Shown: positions 6,890-15,431 of the stretch, one piece after another
Numbering within the stretch: position 1 is the first letter of the stretch
Layout: every line of letters begins with the position of its first letter
Assembly: GCA_013331575.1 (NCBI GenBank)
Contig: DUGD01000081.1
Coordinates: forward strand, 10,197-28,440
Source of the DNA: Candidatus Woesearchaeota archaeon
Lineage (GTDB): Archaea > Nanobdellota > Nanobdellia > Woesearchaeales > UBA525
DNA length: 18,244 bases
Reading direction: 5' to 3'
Program-made: the position numbers and the translations under genes
Notes under the pieces: generated by a model
Seen by the model: only the letters and a program-made list of their open reading frames with translations
The model's database searches: none
What the model was told of the DNA's origin: nothing

Positions 6890-8851
6890 ATGGGTGCTAA
6901 GGGTGATGTTGTTACTGGCGGCGTTGTTGCCGTTGATACTACTACAAAAGTAGCCGACCAGAGCAGTGTTGAGGCGGTCTATCCTGTGATTCCCGGTCTC
7001 AAAGTGGGTCTTGAGATCCATCAGCAGCTCGGTAATGCGACGACGAAGAACCGGAAGCTCTTCTGCGCGTGTACCGCAGATATAGTTGAGCGACAGCCTG
7101 ACGTGGTGTTCTCAAGGCAATTGCGCGCTATCGCGGGCGAGACCGGCATCATCGATATCGCGGCGGCGGCAGAGCAGGCCAAGGGGAAACGATACCTCTA
7201 TCATGCGTTCCAAGAGGCGTCGTGCCTTGTGGAGATGGATGAGGAGCCGCCGCACCCTGTCAATCAAGAGGCGATGACCACCGGTGTCATGGTGGCGAAG
7301 GCGTTCGGCAGCACTATCCTGCCGCGAGTCCAGTTCATGCGCAAGACTGTCGTTGATGGCAGCGCGGTGTCGGGATTCCAACGCACAGGCCTTCTCGCGC
7401 TCGGCGGTACCATACCCGGTCTTGACCCGGCGGTCCGCATCCAGACGGTCTGTGTCGAAGAGGATGCATCTCAGATCATCGAGCGCGGCGCGAACCACGA
7501 TAGCTACAATCTCAGCCGTCTCGGCATACCGCTCATCGAGGTGGCTACCGAGCCCGACATCACGAGTCCGCAGCAGGCACAGGACGCCGCTTCGCAGATA
7601 GGCATGGTGCTGCGTAGCACGCGCCGTGTCAAGCGGGGATTGGGCACCATCCGTCAGGATGTCAATGTCAGCGTTCCGGGTGGCAATCGCGTGGAGATCA
7701 AGGGTTGCCAGGATCTGCGGCTCCTCAAGACGTACGTCGAGTACGAGGCGCGTCGCCAGCTCTCGCTTCTCGCGCTCAAAAATGATGTGGGAAGCAGGGT
7801 GCGCAAAGCGGATATCGCGACGATCTCATCCGGCGACATCATCGATGTGACTGCCGTGTTCGCGCAATCGAAGACGGGATTCATCAAGTCGGCGATAACA
7901 AAAGGCGATGCCGCCTTGGGCATCAAGGTTCCCGGCATGCGAGGGTTGTTCGGCAGGGAGCTTTGCCCCGGTTATCGCTTCGGCAGCGAGCTTGCGGATC
8001 TCGCGCGAGCCCGTGGTTTCGGCGGTCTGATCCACAGCGACGAAGACCTCGGCAAGTACGGCGTCGGCGATCACAAGGGTGCGCTCGCGAGCATGTTCGG
8101 TATCGAAGGACCTGACGCCGCCGCCAGTCATGATGCGTTCATCATTCTCCTAGGCAAGCCCGATCGTGTGGCGGCGCTCATCGATGACCTGATCATCCCG
8201 CGTCTGACGCAGATGTTCGACGGCGTGCAAAAAGAGGTGCGCAAACCGAACCCCGACGGTACGACGAGCTTCCAACGCCCCATGCCTGGCGCCGCGCGCA
8301 TGTACCCCGAGACCGATATCCCGCTCGTCATCGTGGACGCATCGTCCGTCAGCGCTCCGAAACTCCTCACGGAGCAGATAGCCGACGCGGTCGCGAATGC
8401 AGGCATCAGCGAGGACCAAGCGCGCCAGATAGTCCGCGAAGGGCTTCCGTTCGACGAATGGCGCGAGCGTTTCCCGTCGGTCGATCCGACATTCCTCGCA
8501 ACGGCAATAATCACGTTCGGCAAGGAGATAGCCGCGCGTTACAAGAAAGAGATAGACCATATCGCGCTCCTCGAACCGCTTCTCAGTGCCGTCGAGCGCA
8601 AGCTGCTGGATAAGTCGTCTGTGTTCCAGGCGCTCGTCGATATCGCGGAAGGGAAGGCCGCGCCAGGCAGCATCGATTACTCTCGTTATGCGCAATTATC
8701 CGATGAAGACCTCGCCGCCATCGTGCGCGAGGAGATAGCGAAGAACCCGGCGCTCCCGGCAGGGGGGCTTATGGGCAATGTGATGGCGCGTGTGCGCGGC
8801 AAAGCCGACGGCAAGCGCGTCCAGGAGATCATAGCGCGGGCCCGTGGATGA
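6890..8851 (+). CDS. gatE: Glu-tRNA(Gln) amidotransferase subunit E
   Basis: This 653-residue protein is the tRNA-binding kinase/transamidase subunit of the archaeal GatDE enzyme. It phosphorylates Glu-tRNA(Gln) and amidates it to Gln-tRNA(Gln) with ammonia supplied by GatD. The GatB/GatE cradle starts with GLEIHQQL (40-47). Typical blocks follow, such as HPVNQEA (122-128) and RQDVNVSVPGG (255-265). A GAD/AspRS-like insert (about 348-473) separates GatE from GatB. PGAARMYPETDIP (466-478) is characteristic. A helical C-terminal tail domain ends the protein and has the usual GGLMGNVM block. An upstream in-frame ATG (6674) precedes the TATA box and is rejected. GatD is not in this window, so the two subunits are encoded apart here. 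Confidence 0.95.
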   Translation: MGAKGDVVTGGVVAVDTTTKVADQSSVEAVYPVIPGLKVGLEIHQQLGNATTKNRKLFCACTADIVERQPDVVFSRQLRAIAGETGIIDIAAAAEQAKGKRYLYHAFQEASCLVEMDEEPPHPVNQEAMTTGVMVAKAFGSTILPRVQFMRKTVVDGSAVSGFQRTGLLALGGTIPGLDPAVRIQTVCVEEDASQIIERGANHDSYNLSRLGIPLIEVATEPDITSPQQAQDAASQIGMVLRSTRRVKRGLGTIRQDVNVSVPGGNRVEIKGCQDLRLLKTYVEYEARRQLSLLALKNDVGSRVRKADIATISSGDIIDVTAVFAQSKTGFIKSAITKGDAALGIKVPGMRGLFGRELCPGYRFGSELADLARARGFGGLIHSDEDLGKYGVGDHKGALASMFGIEGPDAAASHDAFIILLGKPDRVAALIDDLIIPRLTQMFDGVQKEVRKPNPDGTTSFQRPMPGAARMYPETDIPLVIVDASSVSAPKLLTEQIADAVANAGISEDQARQIVREGLPFDEWRERFPSVDPTFLATAIITFGKEIAARYKKEIDHIALLEPLLSAVERKLLDKSSVFQALVDIAEGKAAPGSIDYSRYAQLSDEDLAAIVREEIAKNPALPAGGLMGNVMARVRGKADGKRVQEIIARARG

Positions 8852-8899
8852 TATCGATGGGCGTCTCATGATCTACAATGATGATACTTATGTTATACG

Positions 8900-8970
8900 A
8901 AATATTTATAGAAATATTTATTATGTATGTGTTATGTGAGTGTGGTGTGAGTGTTATGCGAATAATACAA
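8900..8970 (+). promoter_or_regulatory. AT-rich promoter region of the PHP gene
   Basis: A duplicated AAATATTTAT motif lies at about 8900-8922. A nearer TATA-like element, AATAATACAA (8961-8970), is centred about 33 bases before ATG 8999. Which one is used is unclear. Confidence 0.4.
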
Positions 8971-8998
8971 CTGCTGCTAATAATGCGGAAACAGATCA

Positions 8999-9865
8999 AT
9001 GGCGGACTGCTGTGCGAATATCGGCCCCAGTACCGATATACCTTTGTGTGATCACATGGATCTGCGTCGTGTGCATTTCGAGAGGCCGGACTTGGACGTG
9101 CTACGCAAGGAGCACATGGTCGTCGACATGCACTTCCACACTAAGTACAGCTACGACTCGTCGAACCAGATAGACGCCATCGTCCGTCGGGCGAGATCGC
9201 TCAAGGTGCAGGTGGCCATCACCGACCACAACACCGCCGCCGGAGCGCTCGCCGCGCGCAGACTGGCACCGGACGTCATACGTCCAGGGATAGAGATATG
9301 CACCGCCGAAGGGAAGGATGTCATCCCGTATTTCTACACGTTCGAGGAGCTCGATGCGTTCTATCGCCGTGTTGTGCTGCCGGGGATGCGGCGCAAGACC
9401 AGCCTGCAGAGCAATTCGACGCGGATAACCGCCGAGGCGCTCCTCGATGAGCTCTCCCGCGAGAACTGCATCGTCGCGTTGCCGCACCCGTTCGCCGTGC
9501 CGCCGCGGCGCAGCTATCCGTTCTTCAGCGCTCCCAGGCACGCTCTCCTCCTGCGCCGCGTGCACGCGATAGAGGCGATCAACGCGACCATGACGCGCAA
9601 ACAGAACCTCGCATCGGTGGGTTGGTCGGTGCAGCACGGTAAATCGCTCGTCGGCGGAAGCGATGGACATACCGTGTCTCCGCTCGGCGATGTTGTGACA
9701 CTCGCGCACGCCGACACCTGGGACGCATTCCTCGATGAGATACGCGCCGGGCGCGCGAGCGTGGTAGGTATCGAGCACCGGTTGCCGCACAAGATGCTCA
9801 ACGCGACGAGGATGCTGCGCGAGAAAGCCCGCATCATAAAGAACCTCAGGCCGTACCGGAAATGA
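8999..9865 (+). CDS. PHP-domain metal-dependent hydrolase
   Basis: This 288-residue protein has the PHP (polymerase and histidinol phosphatase) fold, a trinuclear metal phosphoesterase. Motifs in order are H45-x-H47 in DMHFHTKYS, D76-H77 in ITDHNT, E99 in GIEI, H163 in LPHPF and D222-x-H224 in GGSDGHT. All expected metal ligands are present, so it is probably active. The substrate cannot be read from the sequence. Relatives act on small phosphorylated metabolites or nucleotides, and some are DNA-polymerase associated. The length suits a standalone enzyme. The start at 8999 is uncertain: ATG 9056 has GTGAT just upstream and would drop 19 poorly patterned residues. It converges with the downstream minus-strand gene with 86 bases between the stops. 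Confidence 0.8.
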   Translation: MADCCANIGPSTDIPLCDHMDLRRVHFERPDLDVLRKEHMVVDMHFHTKYSYDSSNQIDAIVRRARSLKVQVAITDHNTAAGALAARRLAPDVIRPGIEICTAEGKDVIPYFYTFEELDAFYRRVVLPGMRRKTSLQSNSTRITAEALLDELSRENCIVALPHPFAVPPRRSYPFFSAPRHALLLRRVHAIEAINATMTRKQNLASVGWSVQHGKSLVGGSDGHTVSPLGDVVTLAHADTWDAFLDEIRAGRASVVGIEHRLPHKMLNATRMLREKARIIKNLRPYRK

Positions 9866-9951
9866 ACGTATCCCGGTTGGAGTGTTGTGTTGAGCGCAAG
9901 AATGCATCGCACGATATTCTTCATGCGGGTGGACGGCTCATCCCGTCGTTC

Positions 9952-11091
9952 TTAGGTCTTGTCTTCGCCGTTCCGTGTGAGCACGAGCCAGTTCGCGCAC
10001 CAGACCATTGATTCGTCAGCGGCGTAGAATGTGCGCATGAACGGTTCGCCTGTGGTGTCGTACACCTCGAGGAACGTCCTGTGCTGGCGTATCAGCTGTC
10101 CGTACCTCTTGAGGTGCCGGCGCGCGGCATCTGCGTCGCGCTTCATAAGCATGCGCAGGTATGCGAGGCCGAGGTGCATCCAGATGCTGTGTGATTCGTA
10201 ATCCTTGGAGAGTAGATTGACGATGTGCAAGCTCGTCTTCTCGCGCGCGGCATCGAGTTCGCTCACATAACGGAGTGGGAAGGGATCATCGAGTCCTGCG
10301 GCGCGCACCGCATCGATCGCATCCTCCATCATCCGTTTATTCTTGACGATGCCGGTCCAGAACGGGAAGACGTTGGCGTCTCCTGTGACGATAGGCTCGC
10401 GCGTGAGGTCCTGGAAGAAATAGGTGCCATTCCAGTACGCCTTGATGATCGCTTTTGTTACTGCGTGTTCTTTGTACGGGAATCGGAATCCCAATCGATG
10501 CGCCTCACGCGCGATGACCGCTATCATAACCGCGTCGTAGCACGCGCCCTTACGCCTTGCTTGGTCGCGTATCGACGAGAAATGTCGATCGGCGCGCGGC
10601 AAGAGGGTCTTTGGGTCGACGAACTCTTCGGCCGCGCGGTCGATGGCGCGCTGGAGGAATTCGTTGTGCTTGGCCGCGAGATGATTGTTGCCCGTGTGGG
10701 TGATGGCATAGAGCAGAAATCCCAGCGCGTCCGGTCCCGCCGGAAGGAAGTAATCGAACGGCACTCCTCGAGGGTCGATGGCGGTAGTAACTTTTCCCGC
10801 CGACTCGTAGTGCGAGAGCGCGTACGCGAGCGTGCTCTTGACCCGCTCACCATAACCGAGTTCTTGGAGCGCCTCGCAACTGAGCCCGAAATCGCGAGAG
10901 TAGAACTCGCAGAAGTTGCCGGTACTGACGCGGAAGTAACCGCGACGCTTATCGTATGCTCGATCGATGATGGCCTTGCATGTCTCTTCGGGCGTCCCTT
11001 TGTGCTGATGGAATCCGTCGCGTCGTACGCGTCTCGCCCGACGCGCCATGCGGATGCCTTCCTTGAGCACTACTGGCAGGTACCGCGGCAT
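9952..11091 (-). CDS. (alpha/alpha)6-barrel, glycosidase-like protein
   Basis: This 379-residue protein has a repeating helical-hairpin pattern like six-hairpin glycosidases (glucoamylase, debranching enzyme or invertase-like). Signature-like segments are YSRDFG (64-69), DYFLPAGPDALGFLLYA (113-129) and a C-terminal E342-V-Y-D345-T-T-G-E349 block. D67, D121, E342 and E349 are candidate acid residues, but none can be assigned as catalytic from sequence alone. The N-terminal 25 residues are strongly basic, and M15 is an alternative start. No signal peptide is seen, so the protein is probably cytoplasmic. It starts 34 bases after the stop of the upstream membrane protein gene, so the two are likely cotranscribed. 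A role in glycan or glycolipid processing is inferred from fold and neighbour. Confidence 0.6.
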   Translation of the reverse strand: MPRYLPVVLKEGIRMARRARRVRRDGFHQHKGTPEETCKAIIDRAYDKRRGYFRVSTGNFCEFYSRDFGLSCEALQELGYGERVKSTLAYALSHYESAGKVTTAIDPRGVPFDYFLPAGPDALGFLLYAITHTGNNHLAAKHNEFLQRAIDRAAEEFVDPKTLLPRADRHFSSIRDQARRKGACYDAVMIAVIAREAHRLGFRFPYKEHAVTKAIIKAYWNGTYFFQDLTREPIVTGDANVFPFWTGIVKNKRMMEDAIDAVRAAGLDDPFPLRYVSELDAAREKTSLHIVNLLSKDYESHSIWMHLGLAYLRMLMKRDADAARRHLKRYGQLIRQHRTFLEVYDTTGEPFMRTFYAADESMVWCANWLVLTRNGEDKT

Positions 11092-11125
11092 ATAGTCGTG
11101 TCCTCATGGTCTGGCGTTGTTCCCA

Positions 11126-12313
11126 TCATCTGTTCTTCCATCGCCACGTCTTGCCGATACGAGTGTAGTGCCAGCGCGAGAGTATGCGGCGCATCCGCGG
11201 GCTCAGCTCGCTGAGTTTCGGCAGTCCTCTCGCCGCGCGGTTCTTCGCTCTCGCGTTGATGTCGACAGTATCGCGTCGTTTGAGGAGCTTCCCCTGCTGG
11301 AACTCACGGTCGATGGCGGTGCTCTCGCTCGATAGCTTGCGGAAACTCAAGTTGTTCAACCCGAGGATGGTGAGCCCGATGACAGTCCATGCGAGATCGC
11401 GCGTACGGACGATGAATGCTAGGCCGATGGCCGTCGCAGCGCTCAACCCTAAGACGATGGCCGCGGAGAGCTGTCCGAGCTCCAAGGTACCGACCGCGGC
11501 AGGCACGGGAAGCGAGTATGCGAGGCCTATCCCGGTCAGGACCAAGAATATCTGCGCCGGCGTAGCTATGTGGCCGAGCATGAGAAGCGCGAACCTGTAC
11601 TCGAAGAACATGAGCGTCCACAGCATGATCATGATGACGATGATGATGAGGAAGCTATCGCGCCTGTGGCGGTAGAAGAACTCTATCTGTTTCTCGATGT
11701 CGGCGAGGTTCTGCTCGATGGCGCGGAATCGTTTGACCTTGTGCAACCGCAACATGCGGAAGACGGTGACAAACATCGATCGCTTGCCGAGGATGCCGCC
11801 GATAAAGAGGCCGACCATGAGCATGAGCACCACGGAGACGCCGAGGATGATGAGCTTCGTCTCTTTATCCGCGATGGCATGGATGATGAAAAGCGCCCCG
11901 ATGAAGAAGAACACTACGTCCGTGACTATCTCGATGGTCTTGTCAACGATAACGGTGCTGAATGCCGTGTTCACCGGGACGTCCTCGCGTTGGAGAAGAT
12001 ACGCTCTGATAGGCTCTCCTCCTACGTGAGCGCTCGGCGTCAGATAGCTCACCGAATACCCGACCAACCGATACGTGAACAACCGTCTGTACGGGATGTC
12101 GATGCCATGCGCGTTGAGCACAACCTTCCATTTGAGCGTGAGCATCCCCGCGATGAGGATGGACGTGATGAGGTAGCACGCGATGAAGACGGGGCTCGCG
12201 TTGATGAGAACATCGATTATCGCGCGGATACCGACTTGGTGCGCGATGACGATGACGATGATGATGCCGATGATGAGGCTCGTGAACGCGAGATTGCGCG
12301 CCGTGCGGTCCAT
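11126..12313 (-). CDS. UPF0104 / LPG-synthase-TM family integral membrane protein
   Basis: This 395-residue protein has about eight hydrophobic segments (starting near 8, 38, 78, 126, 153, 220, 252 and 285) and a long basic cytoplasmic tail (about 322-395). The family signatures are TPSAHVGGEPIRAYLL (92-107) and PVPAAVGTLELG (269-280). These fit the lysylphosphatidylglycerol synthetase transmembrane (YbhN/AglD-like) family. Its members are linked to lipid or glycolipid handling at the membrane. The soluble synthetase domain of MprF is absent. The ATG at 12313 sits about 26 bases after a TATA box, so the transcript is probably leaderless. It forms a unit with the (alpha/alpha)6-barrel gene 34 bases downstream. 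The substrate is unknown. Confidence 0.8.
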   Translation of the reverse strand: MDRTARNLAFTSLIIGIIIVIVIAHQVGIRAIIDVLINASPVFIACYLITSILIAGMLTLKWKVVLNAHGIDIPYRRLFTYRLVGYSVSYLTPSAHVGGEPIRAYLLQREDVPVNTAFSTVIVDKTIEIVTDVVFFFIGALFIIHAIADKETKLIILGVSVVLMLMVGLFIGGILGKRSMFVTVFRMLRLHKVKRFRAIEQNLADIEKQIEFFYRHRRDSFLIIIVIMIMLWTLMFFEYRFALLMLGHIATPAQIFLVLTGIGLAYSLPVPAAVGTLELGQLSAAIVLGLSAATAIGLAFIVRTRDLAWTVIGLTILGLNNLSFRKLSSESTAIDREFQQGKLLKRRDTVDINARAKNRAARGLPKLSELSPRMRRILSRWHYTRIGKTWRWKNR

Positions 12314-12334
12314 GCTGCTGACGATACATGAGTA

Positions 12335-12344
12335 CTATATAATC
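12335..12344 (-). promoter_or_regulatory. TATA box of the UPF0104 gene, nearly symmetric
   Basis: On the minus strand this reads GATTATATAG, centred 26 bases before ATG 12313. The core TATATA is symmetric. It could also drive plus-strand transcription starting near 12366, just before the structured stretch at 12383-12475. Confidence 0.65.
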
Positions 12345-12382
12345 GTGATGGAGAATGGAATCCGGTCAGCAATAGTTTTCAT

Positions 12383-12475
12383 GTTGTGGCCTTGGCGTGG
12401 TTTCAGACTGCCGTCATCTGGCCGCAGCCGACGGCAGTCGCACTTGGACTACGTCACATAATGCGCCGCCACAAC
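12383..12475. other. Nested intergenic stem structure, possible RNA gene
   Basis: An outer perfect 8-bp pair (12383-12390 with 12468-12475) is followed by a second 5-bp stem (GGCGU with GCGCC, after a 3-base bulge). This encloses a perfect 10-bp hairpin (12406-12415 with 12430-12439) whose loop contains a further CTG/CAG pair. It lies in a 219-base gap without genes, between the end of the coiled-coil gene and the promoter of the UPF0104 gene. The strand is undecided. The plus strand has a TATA at a fitting distance. Confidence 0.5.
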
Positions 12476-12532
12476 CAGTAGACTCGCGACATGTCAAAAC
12501 CTCAAAGCAGAAGATTCGATAGCGAACAATAG

Positions 12533-13390
12533 TTATGCCGCGCGCTCGACGTCGGACAGCTCGATGCGCTTCTTCGCTATCTCCTCTTGGAGCTGTCGGT
12601 GGAATGTCTCGAGCTCCCTGCGGTAGATATCCTCAGTCTCCTTGCCGATATCGGGCGGGAATCCCTCATCGTGGACGAGCTTCCTTATGTGCTCTATCTG
12701 CGATTTGATCGCGCTCTCTTCATCCCTGAGGAGAAGGATGATGCTCTCGGCCTCCTTCGTCATGCGCTCGAGCTCCTCGTTGAACATCGCTTCGAAGCGC
12801 TTGAGATACTTCTTGCCGTTGTCGCTGAGGACCCATCCTCCCTTGCGCGCATTACTCGCGAGCTTCTTCTCAAGCGATGTCGCACGCCGCGCGGCCCGTC
12901 CTCCCATCTTGGTCTCGAAGAACAGTTCTCTGGCGAGACTCGATATCTGGAGCAGGTTCTTCGCCGAGAGGTTGATGCTCTCGAAGCTGGTCTCCTCTCG
13001 GAAAATTGTATTGACGAGCTTTCCGAGCTCTTTGCGGTATGCGGCGATGCGTTCGAGCACCGCTTGGCGGTCTCTATCGCTGAGCGTCTTGTCGTCATGG
13101 ACCTCTGACGCGATGATCCTGAGGTACATGAGTTGCGTATGCGTGATGAGCCGGATGTTGCGCAGGAGCCTGAAGAGGCGCTTTCCCTCGCTTGCCAGCT
13201 CTTTATCGAGACGGTTCTCCTCCTTCTTCCAGAGCGAGACGTCGCCTTTCGCCTCGGCTTGGGCGAGTTTCTCCTTCTCCTTGCGCTCCTGCTCAAGCAC
13301 GCGCATCGTGCCGCGCGCGTCGGTCGGGTATGTCTCCCGCGTGAATGCCTGCATGAGCTTCTCTTTGAGCAAGGATCCAATCGTGGTCAT
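12533..13390 (-). CDS. Coiled-coil protein with a short winged-helix-like segment
   Basis: This 285-residue, highly charged protein has long predicted coiled-coil stretches (about 29-78, 104-126 and 195-280). A central segment ending in GWVLSDNGKKYL (185-196) resembles the wing and last helix of a winged helix. No signal peptide or membrane segment is seen. I do not recognise the family. ATG 13390 has a good ribosome binding site, AGGTGA (13397-13402), six bases upstream. A palindromic TATA box about 50 bases upstream gives a leader of roughly 24 bases. A structural or nucleic-acid-binding role would be guesswork. Confidence 0.65.
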   Translation of the reverse strand: MTTIGSLLKEKLMQAFTRETYPTDARGTMRVLEQERKEKEKLAQAEAKGDVSLWKKEENRLDKELASEGKRLFRLLRNIRLITHTQLMYLRIIASEVHDDKTLSDRDRQAVLERIAAYRKELGKLVNTIFREETSFESINLSAKNLLQISSLARELFFETKMGGRAARRATSLEKKLASNARKGGWVLSDNGKKYLKRFEAMFNEELERMTKEAESIILLLRDEESAIKSQIEHIRKLVHDEGFPPDIGKETEDIYRRELETFHRQLQEEIAKKRIELSDVERAA

Positions 13391-13433
13391 GCATAGTCAC
13401 CTGGTGAGATTGTGCTTCTCTCACGGCGACAGC

Positions 13434-13445
13434 GGTTTATAAACC
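13434..13445 (-). promoter_or_regulatory. Palindromic TATA box of the coiled-coil gene
   Basis: GGTTTATAAACC is a perfect 12-bp palindrome containing TTTATAAA. It would start minus-strand transcription near 13414, leaving a short leader with a ribosome binding site. Confidence 0.65.
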
Positions 13446-13515
13446 TGGCGGTCCCTATCGACTGCACCTGCACGGTTGGCGTGTACGATGTTGATCGATC
13501 GGGTCGTTTCTCCGA

Positions 13516-15222
13516 TTAGAATCCAATCCTTGAGGGTTGAGCGATTCTATTCTCCTGATAGAGGCTCATGATCTGCTTCGCCAAACCAGCATCGAGGATT
13601 ATGGCGCCATCCTCTCCGGCGTATTTCTCGGGTTCGAACAGTATGTCGGTGAATATGTTGTTGCATACGGCGTGCAAAGCTCTCGCTCCCGTATTGCTCG
13701 GAGCGTGCTCTGCTACGAACACCGGGAAGTCATCTTCCAGTCTAGTATCGTATCCCTTGAATTGGAGCAATCTCCGGTATCCTGATAGCACCGACTCTTT
13801 CGCTTGGGTGAGTATGCGGACTTTGTCATCGACCGTGAGCGGATTGAGGACGCTGATCACTGGCAATCGACCTACGAGCTCTGGCTTCAACCCGTACGAG
13901 ACCAAGTCTTCAGGCCGCACATGATAGAGCAGTTCTTGTGCTGTGCATTTCATGTCTCCCACTCTTGTTTGCACTATCTTGCTCAGCGATGCGTATGCAT
14001 CGCTTCCGCTGAATGCGCCTGCGGTGACGAAGAGCAAGTTCTTCGTCCTGATACTCTCCTTCTTCTTGTCGTCAGTCTGTACTACGGCATCTTCCATCCA
14101 TCCTATCAGCTCGTTTTGCAGTCTGGAGCCGAAACCCGCGCCGGATCCCCACGTATCGCTTGCGAGCTTATCGATCTCATCAAGGAATACGATCCCGTAC
14201 GGAGATTGGTCGCTCGTTTTCTCCCGTATCTGGTCGAATACTGTCGAGAGATTCTCTCCCTTGTAGCCCTCTGTGGATTTTCCCGTCAGCTTGCTTTTCG
14301 CTATGGGCAGACCGGCCCGTTCGGCAAGCAGGCTGATCATGTATGTCTTGCCTGTGCCTGAGTTGCCTATGAGAAGGAGGTTGTCCTTGGGAAGCGTCTC
14401 GTCCTGCGCCTCTTTCATAGTCATGTAATTCGAGAATGCGATGGCTATGCTCTTCTTGGCGTGTTCTTGGCCGATGACGTATTGATCGAGGAATCCCACT
14501 ATCGATTTCGGGCTCTTCCATTCTATCGTGGCGTCTTGGGGGGTGTCGGCGTCTGCGCCCTCAGCACCGTTGTTATCGCCGGTGCACGTGCCTGCCACGC
14601 GCATGGTCCTCGTTCTTGCCGGGCCCTTGTTTGTTACGCGGATCGCCTGCCGCACAGCGTCGAGTTGCTGCTTGGCCATACTGTTGTGGTTGTACATTGA
14701 TGTCTCACCATTTTTTGTCTTGTACAGGCCAAACACTCGGACTCCTGATTCAGTCTCGGAAGCCAAGACTAGGGGCAATCGTACTCCTTCGCTATCCTCT
14801 ATCCCGAGCACACTGAACGGCGATCCTTCCTTGGGTGTGAATCCTTCGAGCGTGTTTGTTCCGATAGTGGTTTTGTGTTTTGTGAGCTTGAGTGGTATGT
14901 ACAGCACTGAATCGTTATGCTGAGTGAGCCGGAGTTCTTCATTTGATGCAACGTGGTAATAGTTGGATCGTAGCGCGGATGGTTTGTGCTCGAATCCTAT
15001 CTGCGCGTCCACAGTGGTGTTATTGATGTTGAACCGCCCCCAAAGGAAGCCTGAGAAATAGACGGGGAGTACATACGCCGCGGTGGCGGAAGCTTCTTGA
15101 TTTTGGCTGTCGTTAACCGCTTTGAACTCTATATCGACCGTCTGCAGGCTATCCAGTGTTATCTCCAGTTGCGATTGGTACTCTGCTTGTTGCCGCGTGA
15201 AAAGTTCTAGATTCGATGCCAT
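13516..15222 (-). CDS. ClpX-like AAA+ ATPase with a novel N-terminal domain
   Basis: This is a 568-residue protein. From about 239 it matches the ClpX/HslU AAA+ module: LDQYVIGQEHAKK (box II), Walker A GNSGTGKT (286-293), pore loop GYKG (319-322, ClpX has GYVG), Walker B IVFLDEID (344-351), FVTAGAFSGSD, arginine finger VGRLPV (R452) and sensor 2 TGARAL (R514). It lacks the ClpX zinc-binding domain and the internal IGF loop that docks ClpP, although the last three residues are IGF. The first ~200 residues are a beta-rich region I do not recognise, joined by a Gly/Asp-rich linker (about 210-232). A hexameric unfoldase or remodeller role is likely; the partner is unknown. ATG 15222 is preferred over TTG 15237 from the TATA distance. 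It starts an AT-richer, accessory-looking stretch. Confidence 0.85.
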   Translation of the reverse strand: MASNLELFTRQQAEYQSQLEITLDSLQTVDIEFKAVNDSQNQEASATAAYVLPVYFSGFLWGRFNINNTTVDAQIGFEHKPSALRSNYYHVASNEELRLTQHNDSVLYIPLKLTKHKTTIGTNTLEGFTPKEGSPFSVLGIEDSEGVRLPLVLASETESGVRVFGLYKTKNGETSMYNHNSMAKQQLDAVRQAIRVTNKGPARTRTMRVAGTCTGDNNGAEGADADTPQDATIEWKSPKSIVGFLDQYVIGQEHAKKSIAIAFSNYMTMKEAQDETLPKDNLLLIGNSGTGKTYMISLLAERAGLPIAKSKLTGKSTEGYKGENLSTVFDQIREKTSDQSPYGIVFLDEIDKLASDTWGSGAGFGSRLQNELIGWMEDAVVQTDDKKKESIRTKNLLFVTAGAFSGSDAYASLSKIVQTRVGDMKCTAQELLYHVRPEDLVSYGLKPELVGRLPVISVLNPLTVDDKVRILTQAKESVLSGYRRLLQFKGYDTRLEDDFPVFVAEHAPSNTGARALHAVCNNIFTDILFEPEKYAGEDGAIILDAGLAKQIMSLYQENRIAQPSRIGF

Positions 15223-15246
15223 GTTTGACGTTGGCAACGTCGCGGC

Positions 15247-15255
15247 GTTTATGAA
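15247..15255 (-). promoter_or_regulatory. TATA-like promoter of the ClpX-like gene
   Basis: On the minus strand this reads TTCATAAAC, centred about 29 bases before ATG 15222. An imperfect palindrome, TTCAACTAGTAGTT (15273-15286), lies just upstream. It matches 12 of 14 bases at the promoter of the 76-residue gene (15689-15702). Confidence 0.45.
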
Positions 15256-15321
15256 GTTTTCCCTGTGGTACTTTCAACTAGTAGTTACAAAGAAGGTTTT
15301 CTGAGGCCTGTCTTTATGGAG

Positions 15322-15353
15322 CCCGCACGTTCACTGCGCGAGTTTCGTGCGGG
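15322..15353. other. 8-bp stem-loop between the ClpX-like gene and the kinase remnant
   Basis: CCCGCACG (15322-15329) pairs perfectly with CGTGCGGG (15346-15353) around a 16-base loop. It follows the stop of the kinase remnant by about 80 bases on the minus strand. It may be a terminator-like or regulatory hairpin. Confidence 0.4.
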
Positions 15354-15431
15354 GTTGTGCGGTCGTCGTGCCGTCTCGATGGTGTTGGGCAGAATATGAC
15401 GATGACAGTATTCTGGCTACTTGTGGTGTCG

